Assembly: GCA_016839055.1 (NCBI GenBank)
Contig: JAEKNX010000001.1
Location: 62,001-126,000, forward strand
Origin: Spirochaetales bacterium
GTDB lineage: Bacteria; Spirochaetota; Spirochaetia; UBA9216
Reading direction: 5' to 3'
DNA: 64,000 bases
Shown piece by piece: positions 8,583-17,115 of this stretch. The notes below the pieces were generated by a model. The model searched no databases, was not told the origin of the DNA, and worked only from the letters and a program-made list of their open reading frames with translations. Numbering within the stretch: position 1 is the first letter of the stretch; the number at the start of each line of letters is the position of its first letter. Position numbers and translations under genes: made by a program.

Positions 8583-9371
8583 TTATGCAGGCGGTTCTGT
8601 TAAAATTACTTTTATTCCGAGATCGATCAATCCTTTTATAAACTCCGGATCCAGCTGATAATCGGAAATCAAAGTGTTAATACGGCTTATAGGAGCTGTC
8701 ACATAATCTGAAACCAGTCCAATTTTCCTATGATCGGTAATTACAATTATCTCCCCTATAGTCCTGTCCAGCATTAGTCTACTTGTTTCTGCTGCCTGGT
8801 GTCTCGGTGTGGTCATCCCGTATCTGAGGCTCAGGGCATCAACTCCAAGAATTGCTTTATTTGCGTTAACCTGATTGAGGATATCGGTTGTAAAACCTCC
8901 TACAAAAGAGTTTGACTGAAAGCGGTAATGGCCTCCGGCCACTACGAGTTCAATGTCAGGATTCTTGATCTGGCCTATGCAGCCGGCATTGGTTGTTACT
9001 ATTTTAACATTTTTTTTATCTATATATCTGAAGATGTGGTTTGTTGTAGAGCCGCCGTTTATGAATACCGTATCGCTTTCTTCAATCAAAGCAGCAGCTA
9101 TTCTGGCAATTGAGTCTTTGTTTTCCAGTTCCAGCTTTGATCTATTCGAATAGATCTGCTCTTTGTTTAATCTGGATGTTGAAACGGCTCCGCCGAATGT
9201 TCTCTCAATCATGTTTTTTTTCTCAAGAATGATCAAATCACGGCGAATGGTAATCTCTGATACACCGAGTGTTTCGCCTAATTCTGAGACTCTGACATGC
9301 CCGTCTCTTTGAGTTAATTCAATTATTCTGTCTTGTCTTTTTTCCTGAGTTGATTTGAATTTCTGCTTCAT
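8583..9371 (-). CDS. DeoR-family transcriptional regulator
   Basis: A 262-residue repressor. The N-terminal HTH (residues ~15-60, QDRIIELTQRDG .. VSEITIRRDL) is the DeoR signature, followed by the DeoR C-terminal sensor domain that resembles ribose-5-phosphate isomerase and binds phosphorylated sugars (GGSTTNHIF, VGVDALS-like and ITDHRKIG motifs). It is divergent from the DHH/GHMP/Ugp-like operon, and the 159-base spacer holds two palindromes placed on the operon promoter, so it most likely represses that operon and responds to a sugar phosphate made by it. Confidence 0.9.
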   Translation of the reverse strand: MKQKFKSTQEKRQDRIIELTQRDGHVRVSELGETLGVSEITIRRDLIILEKKNMIERTFGGAVSTSRLNKEQIYSNRSKLELENKDSIARIAAALIEESDTVFINGGSTTNHIFRYIDKKNVKIVTTNAGCIGQIKNPDIELVVAGGHYRFQSNSFVGGFTTDILNQVNANKAILGVDALSLRYGMTTPRHQAAETSRLMLDRTIGEIIVITDHRKIGLVSDYVTAPISRINTLISDYQLDPEFIKGLIDLGIKVILTEPPA

Positions 9372-9451
9372 TAGACCATCCTTTTAACACATTTATAATA
9401 TGCCTTTGATTAACTTTTCACAATATGGAGTCAATATTACTTTGAAAAAAA

Positions 9452-9497
9452 GATTGAGTTCAATCAAAATATGGATGTATAATGAACGAACATGTTC
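9452..9497 (+). promoter_or_regulatory. Promoter with two palindromic operators for the DHH/GHMP/Ugp-like operon
   Basis: TTGAGT (9454-9459), 18-base spacer, TATAAT (9478-9483). A palindrome GATTGA-gt-TCAATC (9452-9465) covers the -35 box and a second, GAACATGTTC (9488-9497), covers the expected transcription start. This placement fits repression, probably by the divergent DeoR protein. Which palindrome DeoR binds is inference. Confidence 0.7.
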
Positions 9498-9530
9498 AAG
9501 CACGTACTAATGTACGCCAAAGAGGCATTT

Positions 9531-10769
9531 GTGAATGATAATTTGATAAAGGCTATTCAAACAGCAGCAGAGACGGTGGTTACATACTCCTCGAAAGAAG
9601 TCAGCCTTTTCCATCATAACGATACCGACGGCCTCTGTTCCGGCGCCATATTATTAAAGGCGTTTACTGATTCAGGTTATAAGGTTAGCAGGTTTTCTCT
9701 GGAAAAACCTTATCCTCAGATCCTTGAAAGAATCTTCTCATCCACCGGCAAAGTTCTCATATTTGCAGACTTTGCGGGCAAGACTGCCCCTCTGATTTCA
9801 ACTTTAAATAAAGGTGCTAATCTTGTAATCATCCTTGATCATCATCCGGCAGAGGATGTAGATGACCCTTTTGTTTTTAACCTTGATGGTGATCTTTTCG
9901 GACTGAAAGGCGACCGGGATATATCTGCCTCTGCTACCTGTTATCTGTTTGCCGAAGCCCTGCTCAGGCAGTCAGGGCTTGATCCGGCTTTCTTGTCTCA
10001 TCTTGGAGTTCTCGGTGCCATCGGGGACGGTTTCCTGGTCGATGGTGCACTATCCGGGATAAACAGAGAAGTGCTGGAAATTGCATTAACGCATAATCTT
10101 ATGAGAATTAAGAGGAGTGAGTCTAAAGAAGATTATTTCGTTTTTTTAGGCGGGCTTGAATATCCCGCGGACCATCTTTGTGAAACCTTGGATACAGTCG
10201 GCGGTGTCGGTTATTATCAGGACGGCCCGTCTTTAGGAATAGAGATCTGTTTGAGTGGTATGAATTCAATAATATCAGAAAAATTTGAACGAATGAAGAA
10301 AATAAAACACGAGATCTTCAGCAGAGAATTAGAAAATCTGGGAAAAAATATAAAGTCGACCGAACATCTTCAGTGGTTCAATGTAGAAGATCGATTTCTT
10401 CCGATGGGAGTGAAAATGATTGGTGTTTTCTGCACTATGATCAGGGATGAGGATTTCCTGGATAAGAAGAAATATCTTGCAGGTTTTCAAATTGTGCCCG
10501 ATGAGGTTCCCGGATTCGGGGCTGTAGAATTTAATTCAACAAAAATATCTATGAGAGTTTCCTCCTATCTGACCGGCAGGATCAGGGCCGGGGAATCTCC
10601 CGGTTTAAGCAGTTTTCTTCCAGACGCAACGATAAACATCGGAGGATTTGTTGATGCCTGCCATAGTTTATCAGCGGCCACCACCGTAAAGATCGGGCAG
10701 GAACAGCTGCTAATTGATGAAGTAGAGAAAGAAATTATAAAAAGGATTAAAGAAGATGGGCAGAGGTAG
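9531..10769 (+). CDS. DHH/DHHA1-family phosphoesterase (RecJ/Nrn-like)
   Basis: A 412-residue predicted Mn-dependent phosphoesterase. It carries motif I FHHNDTDGLCSGA and the DHH motif ILDHHPAE, then a C-terminal region with the glycine-rich GGFVDACH of the DHHA1 kind. I place the start at GTG 9531, five bases after AGAGG, because an upstream in-frame ATG (9492) would fall on the predicted transcription start. Family members act on oligonucleotides, pAp or cyclic dinucleotides. Here it is the first gene of an operon with a GHMP kinase and a sugar/glycerophosphate importer, so a small phosphodiester substrate brought in by that importer is plausible but unproven. Confidence 0.8.
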   Translation: MNDNLIKAIQTAAETVVTYSSKEVSLFHHNDTDGLCSGAILLKAFTDSGYKVSRFSLEKPYPQILERIFSSTGKVLIFADFAGKTAPLISTLNKGANLVIILDHHPAEDVDDPFVFNLDGDLFGLKGDRDISASATCYLFAEALLRQSGLDPAFLSHLGVLGAIGDGFLVDGALSGINREVLEIALTHNLMRIKRSESKEDYFVFLGGLEYPADHLCETLDTVGGVGYYQDGPSLGIEICLSGMNSIISEKFERMKKIKHEIFSRELENLGKNIKSTEHLQWFNVEDRFLPMGVKMIGVFCTMIRDEDFLDKKKYLAGFQIVPDEVPGFGAVEFNSTKISMRVSSYLTGRIRAGESPGLSSFLPDATINIGGFVDACHSLSAATTVKIGQEQLLIDEVEKEIIKRIKEDGQR

Positions 10770-11727
10770 AGGATTTGGGAAAACTATATTAATTGGAGAT
10801 CAGTTTGTACTTTGGGGAATTCCTGCAATTCTTTCTGCTATTCCTTTTGAGACAGAATGCAGGGTTCAGCGGGTGGATTCCGGTTCGGGCTGGGTTCTAG
10901 AGGACAACAGAATTGAGGTTCCGGGATATAAAAAAGCCAAAGAAGAGGACTCTATTGTTTCATTTAACAGGATGGTCGATGTTATGAACCTTAACCTCGA
11001 TGAAAATCCAATCAAGATTATAGTTGAAGGAAATTTACTGGCCGGCAGCGGGGTCGGCGCGAGTGCTGCGATTTGCGTCTCTTTTGCACGAGCCTGCAAC
11101 CAGGAATTCGGACTTGGCATGGATATTATTGATATAAATCATGTTGCCTGGGAGGGGGAGTTCGGGTATCACGGACTCCCGAGCGGTCTGGATAATACGG
11201 TATCAACCTACGGCGGCGTAATTAAATACATGATAGACGGCGGCGTTAAGCAGTTTGAGCGAATTAACATTTCTGAACCTGTCGAAATAGTCCTGGGCAA
11301 TAGCGGAGTTACAACCAATACCGCATCATTAAAGGGATTTCTCGAAGCGCAGGAACGCGAGAATCTACAGCTGTTCAACAGCAGACTCACTCGAATCAGG
11401 ATTCAGGTTGAAGAACTCGCGTCAGCTCTGTCAGGAGAGGATTTAAGGAGCACAGGGCGCATCATGAATGAGAACCATAAAATCTTGATTGAAATGGGGT
11501 TATCGCATGAAAAACTCGAGTATTTATGCAATCTTGCTGGATCTCTGGGTGCCTATGGGGCGAAGGTGACCGGTGGAGGTCGCGGCGGATATATGGTTGC
11601 GCTCACCCCCGGAAAAGAATTGCAGGATAGAGTCGCCTCGGCCTTTGAGGCGGAGGGTATAGCTACAATCAGGGCTTCTATCGGCGGCCACCCGACCGAT
11701 GGCACATTATTCCAGATTCTTAAATAA
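10756..11727 (+). CDS. GHMP-family small-molecule kinase (mevalonate-kinase-like)
   Basis: A 323-residue kinase. Motif 1 is GKTILIGDQFVLWGIPAI, the ATP loop is GSGVGASAAICVSFARA (family consensus PxxxGLGSSAA) and motif 3 is KVTGGGRGGYMVAL. PSGLDNTVSTYGG matches the mevalonate-kinase subgroup. It overlaps the DHH phosphoesterase gene by 14 bases, so the two are coupled. No other isoprenoid gene is nearby and the context is a DeoR-controlled uptake operon, so phosphorylation of a sugar or polyol (as in galactokinase-like or heptose-kinase relatives) is as likely as mevalonate. Substrate unassigned. Confidence 0.8.
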   Translation: MGRGRGFGKTILIGDQFVLWGIPAILSAIPFETECRVQRVDSGSGWVLEDNRIEVPGYKKAKEEDSIVSFNRMVDVMNLNLDENPIKIIVEGNLLAGSGVGASAAICVSFARACNQEFGLGMDIIDINHVAWEGEFGYHGLPSGLDNTVSTYGGVIKYMIDGGVKQFERINISEPVEIVLGNSGVTTNTASLKGFLEAQERENLQLFNSRLTRIRIQVEELASALSGEDLRSTGRIMNENHKILIEMGLSHEKLEYLCNLAGSLGAYGAKVTGGGRGGYMVALTPGKELQDRVASAFEAEGIATIRASIGGHPTDGTLFQILK

Positions 11728-11793
11728 GGAAAAAAATGGTTTTCCAAATTTTGGATTATCGTTTTAAAATATTATTATAGAGAGGAGAAAAGG

Positions 11794-13128
11794 ATGAAGA
11801 AATGGTTACTTATTCTGGTTGTATCTTTACTGGTTATATCCGGATTACTAACATCATGCGAAAAGAAAGTTAAAGTTGATGAATCTGCTCAAGTTGAAAT
11901 TGAGTTCTGGCATGCAATGTCGGGTGATAGAATTGAGCTGATTCAAGGTGCCGTCGACAAGTTCATGGCGGAAAACCCGAACATCAAAGTTGATGTACAA
12001 TACACAGGCTCATATAATGAAACCCTTAATAAGGTTAAATCTGCCTATAAGGCCGGGAATGCGCCTGATGTTTTTCATTCCTATGAAATAGGAACCCTGG
12101 GTCTTATAAACAGCGGTATTATCTCTCCTCTGGATGAGATTGCGAAAAAGTTTAAACGCACAATCCCCTGGGATGATTTTTTCACCCCTGTTCAGTCTTA
12201 TTATAAATATCAGGGCGATCACTACTCAATGCCTTTTAACTCATCAACTCCATTGATCTTTTACAATAAGACCTTCTTCAAAAAAGCAGGACTCGATCCT
12301 GATAATCCGCCGAAGACATATGAAGAGATTAGAGCTGCGGCTGTAAAATTACAGGCTGCCGGTTATAAAACGCCTGTAACCTGGAATCTGCATTCATGGT
12401 ATTTTGAAGAGATGATCTGTCTTCAGGATCAACCCTTTGTTAATGAGAAAAACGGAAGAAGCGGCAAGCTTCCGACTGAAGTTGCTTTTAACGGAGAAGC
12501 CGGAGTTAAGGTTCTTAACTGGTGGATCGGAATGGAAAAAGACGGACTCTTTCTCGATGTCGGACCCGGTTGGTCAAACCATAGAGCAGCCTTCGGTTCC
12601 GGAGAAGCGGCAATCGTAATGTCATCATCATCAGATGTAAACGTACTCACAGCAGCGCTTACGGAAAAGGGCTGGGAAATGGGCACCGGATATATTCCAA
12701 GACCAGAAGGCGCAAAGGGCGGAGTAGCCATTGGCGGCGGATCGCTTTGGATGAGCAATAATCATACACCTGAAGAAGAACTTGCGGCCTTGAAGCTTAT
12801 TACCTATATATCTGAAGACGAATCACAGATCAAATGGCATAAAGGAACAGGGTATTTTCCGGTTCGAAAAACTGCTATGGATCAGCTGAAATCAGAAGGC
12901 TGGTTTGATGATAATCCTAATTATCTGACCGCTTTTAATCAGCTGCTCGACAGTCCTGAGACATTAAATACAGCCGGCGGACTTCTTGGAATATTCCCGG
13001 AAGCAAGAGAGATAGTCGAGTCTGCAATTCAGGAAATGTATGCGGGAAAACCTGTAAAAGAAGGACTTGATGAAGCGGCCGCCAAGGTTAACGCATCCAT
13101 GGCCGAATGGAATGAAGTAATTCAATAA
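11794..13128 (+). CDS. UgpB-like ABC transporter substrate-binding lipoprotein
   Basis: A 444-residue extracellular solute-binding protein (family 1). It has a lipoprotein signal ending LTSC (Cys22) and then the typical UgpB start EIEFWHAMSGDR, GSYNETLNKVKSAYKAG and NAPDVFHSYEIGT. In E. coli UgpB binds sn-glycerol-3-phosphate and glycerophosphodiesters; spirochaete relatives also bind sugars. The ribosome binding site GAGAGGAG lies 7-8 bases before ATG. A hairpin between this gene and the permeases probably raises its expression over them. Confidence 0.88.
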   Translation: MKKWLLILVVSLLVISGLLTSCEKKVKVDESAQVEIEFWHAMSGDRIELIQGAVDKFMAENPNIKVDVQYTGSYNETLNKVKSAYKAGNAPDVFHSYEIGTLGLINSGIISPLDEIAKKFKRTIPWDDFFTPVQSYYKYQGDHYSMPFNSSTPLIFYNKTFFKKAGLDPDNPPKTYEEIRAAAVKLQAAGYKTPVTWNLHSWYFEEMICLQDQPFVNEKNGRSGKLPTEVAFNGEAGVKVLNWWIGMEKDGLFLDVGPGWSNHRAAFGSGEAAIVMSSSSDVNVLTAALTEKGWEMGTGYIPRPEGAKGGVAIGGGSLWMSNNHTPEEELAALKLITYISEDESQIKWHKGTGYFPVRKTAMDQLKSEGWFDDNPNYLTAFNQLLDSPETLNTAGGLLGIFPEAREIVESAIQEMYAGKPVKEGLDEAAAKVNASMAEWNEVIQ

Positions 13129-13154
13129 TTTCAGTTGACTTACAATTTATGGAA

Positions 13155-13174
13155 GCTGCCTTTCTAAAGGCAGC
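13155..13174 (+). terminator. Intra-operon hairpin between binding protein and permease genes
   Basis: GCTGCCTTT (13155-13163) and AAAGGCAGC (13166-13174) form a tight stem, followed by a T-rich but interrupted stretch CTCCTTTTATT. It probably acts as a partial terminator or as an mRNA 3' stabiliser that sets the binding protein to permease ratio. Confidence 0.7.
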
Positions 13175-13195
13175 CTCCTTTTATTGAGGATAATA

Positions 13196-14065
13196 ATGAA
13201 ACAGTCTACCTTTAATAATAAGTATCTTCCCTATGTTCTGCTTGTACCGACAATGGCAATACTCATAATTTTTCTTTTTTATCCGGCAATAGAAACCTTC
13301 AGATTGAGTTTCTTCAAAGTCCATCCTTGGACAGGTGCCGAGAAATTTGCCGGCTTCTATAATTTTATCAAAATATTCAGCGATGCGGAATATCTGAGAA
13401 GTTTTGCCCTTTCTGCCGTTTTTGCCCTCGTTGTTATTGCGGCTGGACTTTCACTTAGTCTGCTTGTGGCCATTTTGTTAAACAACAAGATTGCGGGGAT
13501 CCGATTTTACCGCACAGCCCTGATCTGGCCCTATGCCTTATCTCCGGCTATAGCCGGTGCATTATTCAATTTTCTGTTTAATCCGGCAAATGGGGTAATG
13601 TGCTATTTTACTGGGGTGAGAACCTGGCTGACAAACGATAAAACAGCAATAATAGTTGTCATAATTGCGGCAGTATGGAAGAATCTTGGATATAATATAA
13701 TCTTTTATCTGACGGCATTGCGCAATGTTCCAACCGCGGCCCTGGAGTCTGCATCGATCGACGGGGCAGGCGCGGTGAAAAAGTTTTTCTATATTACCTT
13801 TGCTTTTCTTTCACCTACCACTTTTTTCCTTTTTGTAATGAATACGATCTATGCCTATTTTGCCAGTTTCGGTTTAATAGATGTTTTAACCGACGGCGGG
13901 CCGGCAGGCTCAACAAGGATCCTCATTTATCATCTGTATAAAGATTTTTTTGTTCATTCTAAGATCGGTTATGCTGCAGCTGAGAGCCTTGTATTATTCA
14001 CTCTTGTTGTAGGCGTTACAATCCTTCAGTTCCGGACTACCGGGAAAAAAGTACACTATCAATAA
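13196..14065 (+). CDS. UgpA-like ABC transporter permease
   Basis: A 289-residue inner-membrane permease with six predicted helices. It resembles E. coli UgpA closely at several places: LPYVLLVPT, RFYRTALIWPYALSPA, FNFLFNPANG, SASIDGAGAVKKFFYIT (the EAA loop that docks the ATPase) and a final VHYQ. The start is ATG 13196, six bases after GAGG, rather than an upstream TTG. It lies 18 bases from the second permease. Confidence 0.88.
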   Translation: MKQSTFNNKYLPYVLLVPTMAILIIFLFYPAIETFRLSFFKVHPWTGAEKFAGFYNFIKIFSDAEYLRSFALSAVFALVVIAAGLSLSLLVAILLNNKIAGIRFYRTALIWPYALSPAIAGALFNFLFNPANGVMCYFTGVRTWLTNDKTAIIVVIIAAVWKNLGYNIIFYLTALRNVPTAALESASIDGAGAVKKFFYITFAFLSPTTFFLFVMNTIYAYFASFGLIDVLTDGGPAGSTRILIYHLYKDFFVHSKIGYAAAESLVLFTLVVGVTILQFRTTGKKVHYQ

Positions 14066-14083
14066 AGAAAAGGAGCTCTTGCT

Positions 14084-14908
14084 ATGAAACGGACAAAAAT
14101 AAGAAGTATAGGCATTCATGCCTTATTAGTAATCAGTATCTTAATTATCAGTCTTCCGGTTATTCTGGCACTGATTATCAGTACCCAGACAGAAACTCAG
14201 GTTATGTCTTATCCTCCTGAACTGCTTCCGGGGAAAAATATGGTGAACAATTATGTATCGGCCTGGAACGCGGTAAATCTTGGACGAATGATCTTCAATT
14301 CCGCGGTGATCGCTTTCGGCGTTATTATCGGGAAGATTGCAATGAGTCTTCTGGCAGCATTTGCCTTTACTCATTTTGAATTTAAAGGAAAAAACCTGCT
14401 TTTCGGAATCATACTCATAACACTGATGCTGCCTGTTCCGGTAAGAATTGTGGCACTTTTCGATGTAATAACCAAAATGCATTGGATTGATACCTACATG
14501 GGGCTTATAATTCCTTTCTGGGCAAGCGCCACCAGCATCTTCATCCTCATTCAGAGATTTAAGACCGTTCCTTCTGAATTAATTGACGCATCAAAAATGG
14601 ACGGCTGTCATCCGATGCAGTATTTTTTTAAGGTTCTGCTGCCCCTTACCAGAAGCACTATAGGTGCCCTTGTTGTTATTAATTTTATTTATATCTGGAA
14701 TCAGTACCTGTGGCCGCTTATGGCGACAAATTCGAAAGAGATGAGGGTTGTTCAGATTGGAATAAAGATGCTGATGAATACCGAATCTTCAAATAACTGG
14801 GGAGTGATAATGGCCGGTGTTATCATCACCATGATTCCGCCCCTTTTAGTCTTTATAGTAATGCAGGAAAGTTTTATGAAAGGATTTGCCCTGCAGAGTG
14901 AAAAATAA
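14084..14908 (+). CDS. UgpE-like ABC transporter permease
   Basis: A 274-residue permease pairing with the previous gene, with six predicted helices, the EAA loop IDASKMDGCHPMQYFFKVLLPL and the family ending MKGFALQSEK. AAAAGGAG precedes the ATG. No ATPase gene follows; the operon ends with a decayed lipoprotein gene, so a shared MalK/MsmK/UgpC-type ATPase encoded elsewhere is needed for function. Confidence 0.88.
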   Translation: MKRTKIRSIGIHALLVISILIISLPVILALIISTQTETQVMSYPPELLPGKNMVNNYVSAWNAVNLGRMIFNSAVIAFGVIIGKIAMSLLAAFAFTHFEFKGKNLLFGIILITLMLPVPVRIVALFDVITKMHWIDTYMGLIIPFWASATSIFILIQRFKTVPSELIDASKMDGCHPMQYFFKVLLPLTRSTIGALVVINFIYIWNQYLWPLMATNSKEMRVVQIGIKMLMNTESSNNWGVIMAGVIITMIPPLLVFIVMQESFMKGFALQSEK

Positions 14909-15210
14909 ATGAATAGAAAAAATATGTTTCTTCTGTTAGCCTCATTCTTCATATCATGTGATGATAAAAATACACAAACAGCACCGCAGGCTGATTTAAT
15001 TGCTGCCGATGAGTCCAGATAGGAGTCGCTGGTGTTCTTACTCTTGTTGGAATGGATACTGGAAATCTGGAGAAAACACTTTTTCTGTATAATGCCGATG
15101 AAACACCTCATACCGGTCACCTCGGAGGACTGACCGTTAGCCGGGAGGCGGGTATGAGCTTAATCCTCATGAAAATCTGTTTTAACATCAGGGCTCATCA
15201 TAGTATGTAG
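14909..15210 (+). pseudogene. Decayed lipoprotein gene after the Ugp-like operon
   Basis: An ATG one base after the ugpE-like stop opens a 37-codon frame (MNRKNMFLLLASFFISCDD..) with a lipobox ending FISC, closed by TAG 15020-15022. A different frame then continues protein-like from 15022 to TAG 15210 (GVAGVLTLVGMDTGNLEK .. TPHTGHLGGLTV). This fits an exported lipoprotein broken by frameshift and internal loss; I do not recognise the family. The remaining bases to 15282 hold nothing else that I can see. Confidence 0.5.
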
Positions 15211-15282
15211 AAAATAATTGACTTATAGATTTTCATACAGTAGAGTTTGTTCCTGTTTAAAAAATTAAATGTAGGAAAATAA

Positions 15283-16251
15283 GTGAAGCTTAAAAAAAGA
15301 ATAAAAAAGAATATAAAAGGTTTTTGTCTAATTTCAATTATTATATTGTTATTTTTATCTGCTTGTTCAAAAAAGTACGCCGCAGAAGATTATGCTTCTG
15401 TATCTGTTCCTGATGGGGAGAAAATATTTTCCTTCGGACTTATTGCTGACTGTCAGTATTGTGATAAACCGGGGAATATTTTCAAAAATCGATACTACTC
15501 CGGAGCAAAAGAAAAACTCAGATACTGTACTGAAACGTTAAATTCGATGAACTTAGAATTTACTATTAATCTTGGTGATTTAATAGACAGAGATTATAAA
15601 AGTTATGATGAAATTCTGCCTGTTTTCAATTCTCTGAATATGCCATATTACCATATTTTAGGAAATCATGATTATTCGGTGGCTGATGATGAAAAGTCCA
15701 CTGTTCCCGAAAGACTGGGAATGCCTGGTCGTTTTTACGATTTTTCTAATAACGGGTGGCGTTTTATTTTTCTTGATGGAAATGAAATCAGTTTTTTTGC
15801 ATGGCCGAAAGACAGCCGGGAGTATGAAATCGCAAAGCATTATTATGAAGAGAATAAAATAGACTCTCCGGATTGGAACGGCGCTATCGGGCAGGAACAA
15901 TTAAAGTGGCTGCGGGAAAGGTTGGATATCGCAGTAGCATCAAAGGAAAAGGTGATTGTTTTTTGTCATTACCCGGTTGTCCCCGCCGGCAATAAGCATA
16001 ATCTGTGGAATGCAGATGAATTAGTTTCTATTATGGAGTCTTATGAATGTGTAAAGGCATATATAAATGGTCATGACCACAGGGGAGGTTATGAATTTCA
16101 AAATGGTGTCCATTATCTTACTGTCCCGGGAATGGTAGAAACTAAAAATGAAAATGCCTATGCGGTAATTGATCTATATAAAAATGCAATAGTTGTAGAT
16201 GGTTACGGCCGATGCAGTGGCCGGATTCTGACATATCAAGATTTTGAATGA
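15283..16251 (+). CDS. Calcineurin-like metallophosphoesterase lipoprotein
   Basis: A 322-residue protein from GTG 15283 with a lipoprotein signal ending LSAC and a metallophosphoesterase domain: GLIADCQYCD (D-x-Q variant also seen in ADP-ribose/CDP-alcohol diphosphatases), NLGDLIDRD, LGNHD, FCHYP and NGHDHRGGY. All metal ligands seem present, so it is probably active on a nucleotide-linked or phosphodiester substrate outside the membrane. The first codons are strikingly A-rich (lysine runs). The start of a broken PAP2 gene overlaps its stop codon (ATGA). Confidence 0.85.
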   Translation: MKLKKRIKKNIKGFCLISIIILLFLSACSKKYAAEDYASVSVPDGEKIFSFGLIADCQYCDKPGNIFKNRYYSGAKEKLRYCTETLNSMNLEFTINLGDLIDRDYKSYDEILPVFNSLNMPYYHILGNHDYSVADDEKSTVPERLGMPGRFYDFSNNGWRFIFLDGNEISFFAWPKDSREYEIAKHYYEENKIDSPDWNGAIGQEQLKWLRERLDIAVASKEKVIVFCHYPVVPAGNKHNLWNADELVSIMESYECVKAYINGHDHRGGYEFQNGVHYLTVPGMVETKNENAYAVIDLYKNAIVVDGYGRCSGRILTYQDFE

Positions 16252-16640
16252 CAGTCAAAACAAGATTCCTTATCATGTTTACAATCACCGTATATAACGG
16301 TGATACGATGTTCTACATACTTATTCTTCCTTGGATCTATGACAAGATATTAACACTTAAAATCGGCACTTTATTTTTAATTTCGGCTACCCTGAATGAT
16401 GTGACCAAGGAAATGTTCCGGAATCCAAGACCTGATTTAACAAGACTCCTTGAAGGAGTAAAAGAACTTAAGACGGTGTTTAAACCTCACAGTCCCGGCT
16501 TTCCAAGCGGTCATGCCGCTGATTATTCTTCTTCAAAATAACTATCTGCAAATTTTAAGTCTTGCCGTAATTATGTTTCTTCTATCGGAACAGCCTTCGG
16601 TAAAATCTCGTTCAGGTATATTCTGATAAATATCGCTTAT
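16248..16640 (+). pseudogene. Truncated PAP2-family membrane phosphatase
   Basis: The frame 16248-16541 encodes 97 residues carrying the first two PAP2 signature parts, KEMFRNPRPDL and PSGHAAD, and then ends. Downstream, a shifted frame gives hydrophobic residues (LQILSLAVIMFLLSEQPS) as expected for the next membrane helix, and the final SR..H signature is absent. An intact PAP2 gene at 54655-55566 shows what is missing. It overlaps the phosphoesterase stop codon, so the pair was probably once a two-gene unit. Confidence 0.65.
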
Positions 16641-16690
16641 ACTATAGAATTATCCATTGGATAATTTCCTTATTACAGAGGTTTAAGAAG

Positions 16691-16981
16691 ATGGAAACAA
16701 TCAATAAAATCGAATTGAGAGATGAAAACATCTATCCGGATGAAAACGTTCTTTGTAAGATTTTGGATGAATCGTACGAATCTTACACCAAGCTGTTAGA
16801 ACTGTTTGGAAATAATGACATGAATTATGAATGGCGATACTATCATGATGGAAAGGCCTGGTTATGCAAAGTACAAAAGAAGAAAAGAACGATTGTATGG
16901 ATGTCTGCCTGGAAGGGGTATATGAAGGCTACTCTATTGTCGGCCGCTGCTGTTCGGAAAACTTTCCGATATTGCGGCTGA
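16691..16981 (+). pseudogene. Truncated DUF3788-like protein
   Basis: A 96-residue product with MNYEWRYYHDGKAWLCKV .. RTIVWMSAWKGYMKAT, which matches the start of the DUF3788 family, but the family's C-terminal third (a beta-rich part beginning with a phenylalanine-rich strand) is replaced by an unrelated tail from ~residue 78, as after a frameshift. The family has no established function. RBS AGAGG lies 10 bases upstream. The gap to 17059 holds no further gene. Confidence 0.55.
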
Positions 16982-17059
16982 TTGTTATGTATTTTCATTG
17001 TCCTTTCTAATTAAATTCCAAACCAACTTAAAAAAACTTTATATATCTGGAAAACCGTG

Positions 17060-17096
17060 TATAATAGATTTCAGGTGGTCTGGTGTTCAGAACACC
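17060..17096 (+). promoter_or_regulatory. Promoter and GntR-type operator of the 20-kb catabolic operon
   Basis: TATAAT at 17060-17065 with a weak -35 (CTTTAT at 17037). Downstream, at about +10 to +24, is a perfect palindrome GGTGTTC-A-GAACACC (17082-17096), flanked by CAGGTGGTC. The GT..AC core and position fit a FadR/GntR-type repressor site; the operon encodes one such regulator (28666-29361). Confidence 0.7.
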
Positions 17097-17115
17097 TGAT
17101 GACAGGAGGTGTTCA

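Noticed and set aside
9492-9530. Upstream ATG start for the DHH phosphoesterase
   Set aside because: It falls on the predicted transcription start and has no ribosome binding site; GTG 9531 has AGAGG at the right distance.
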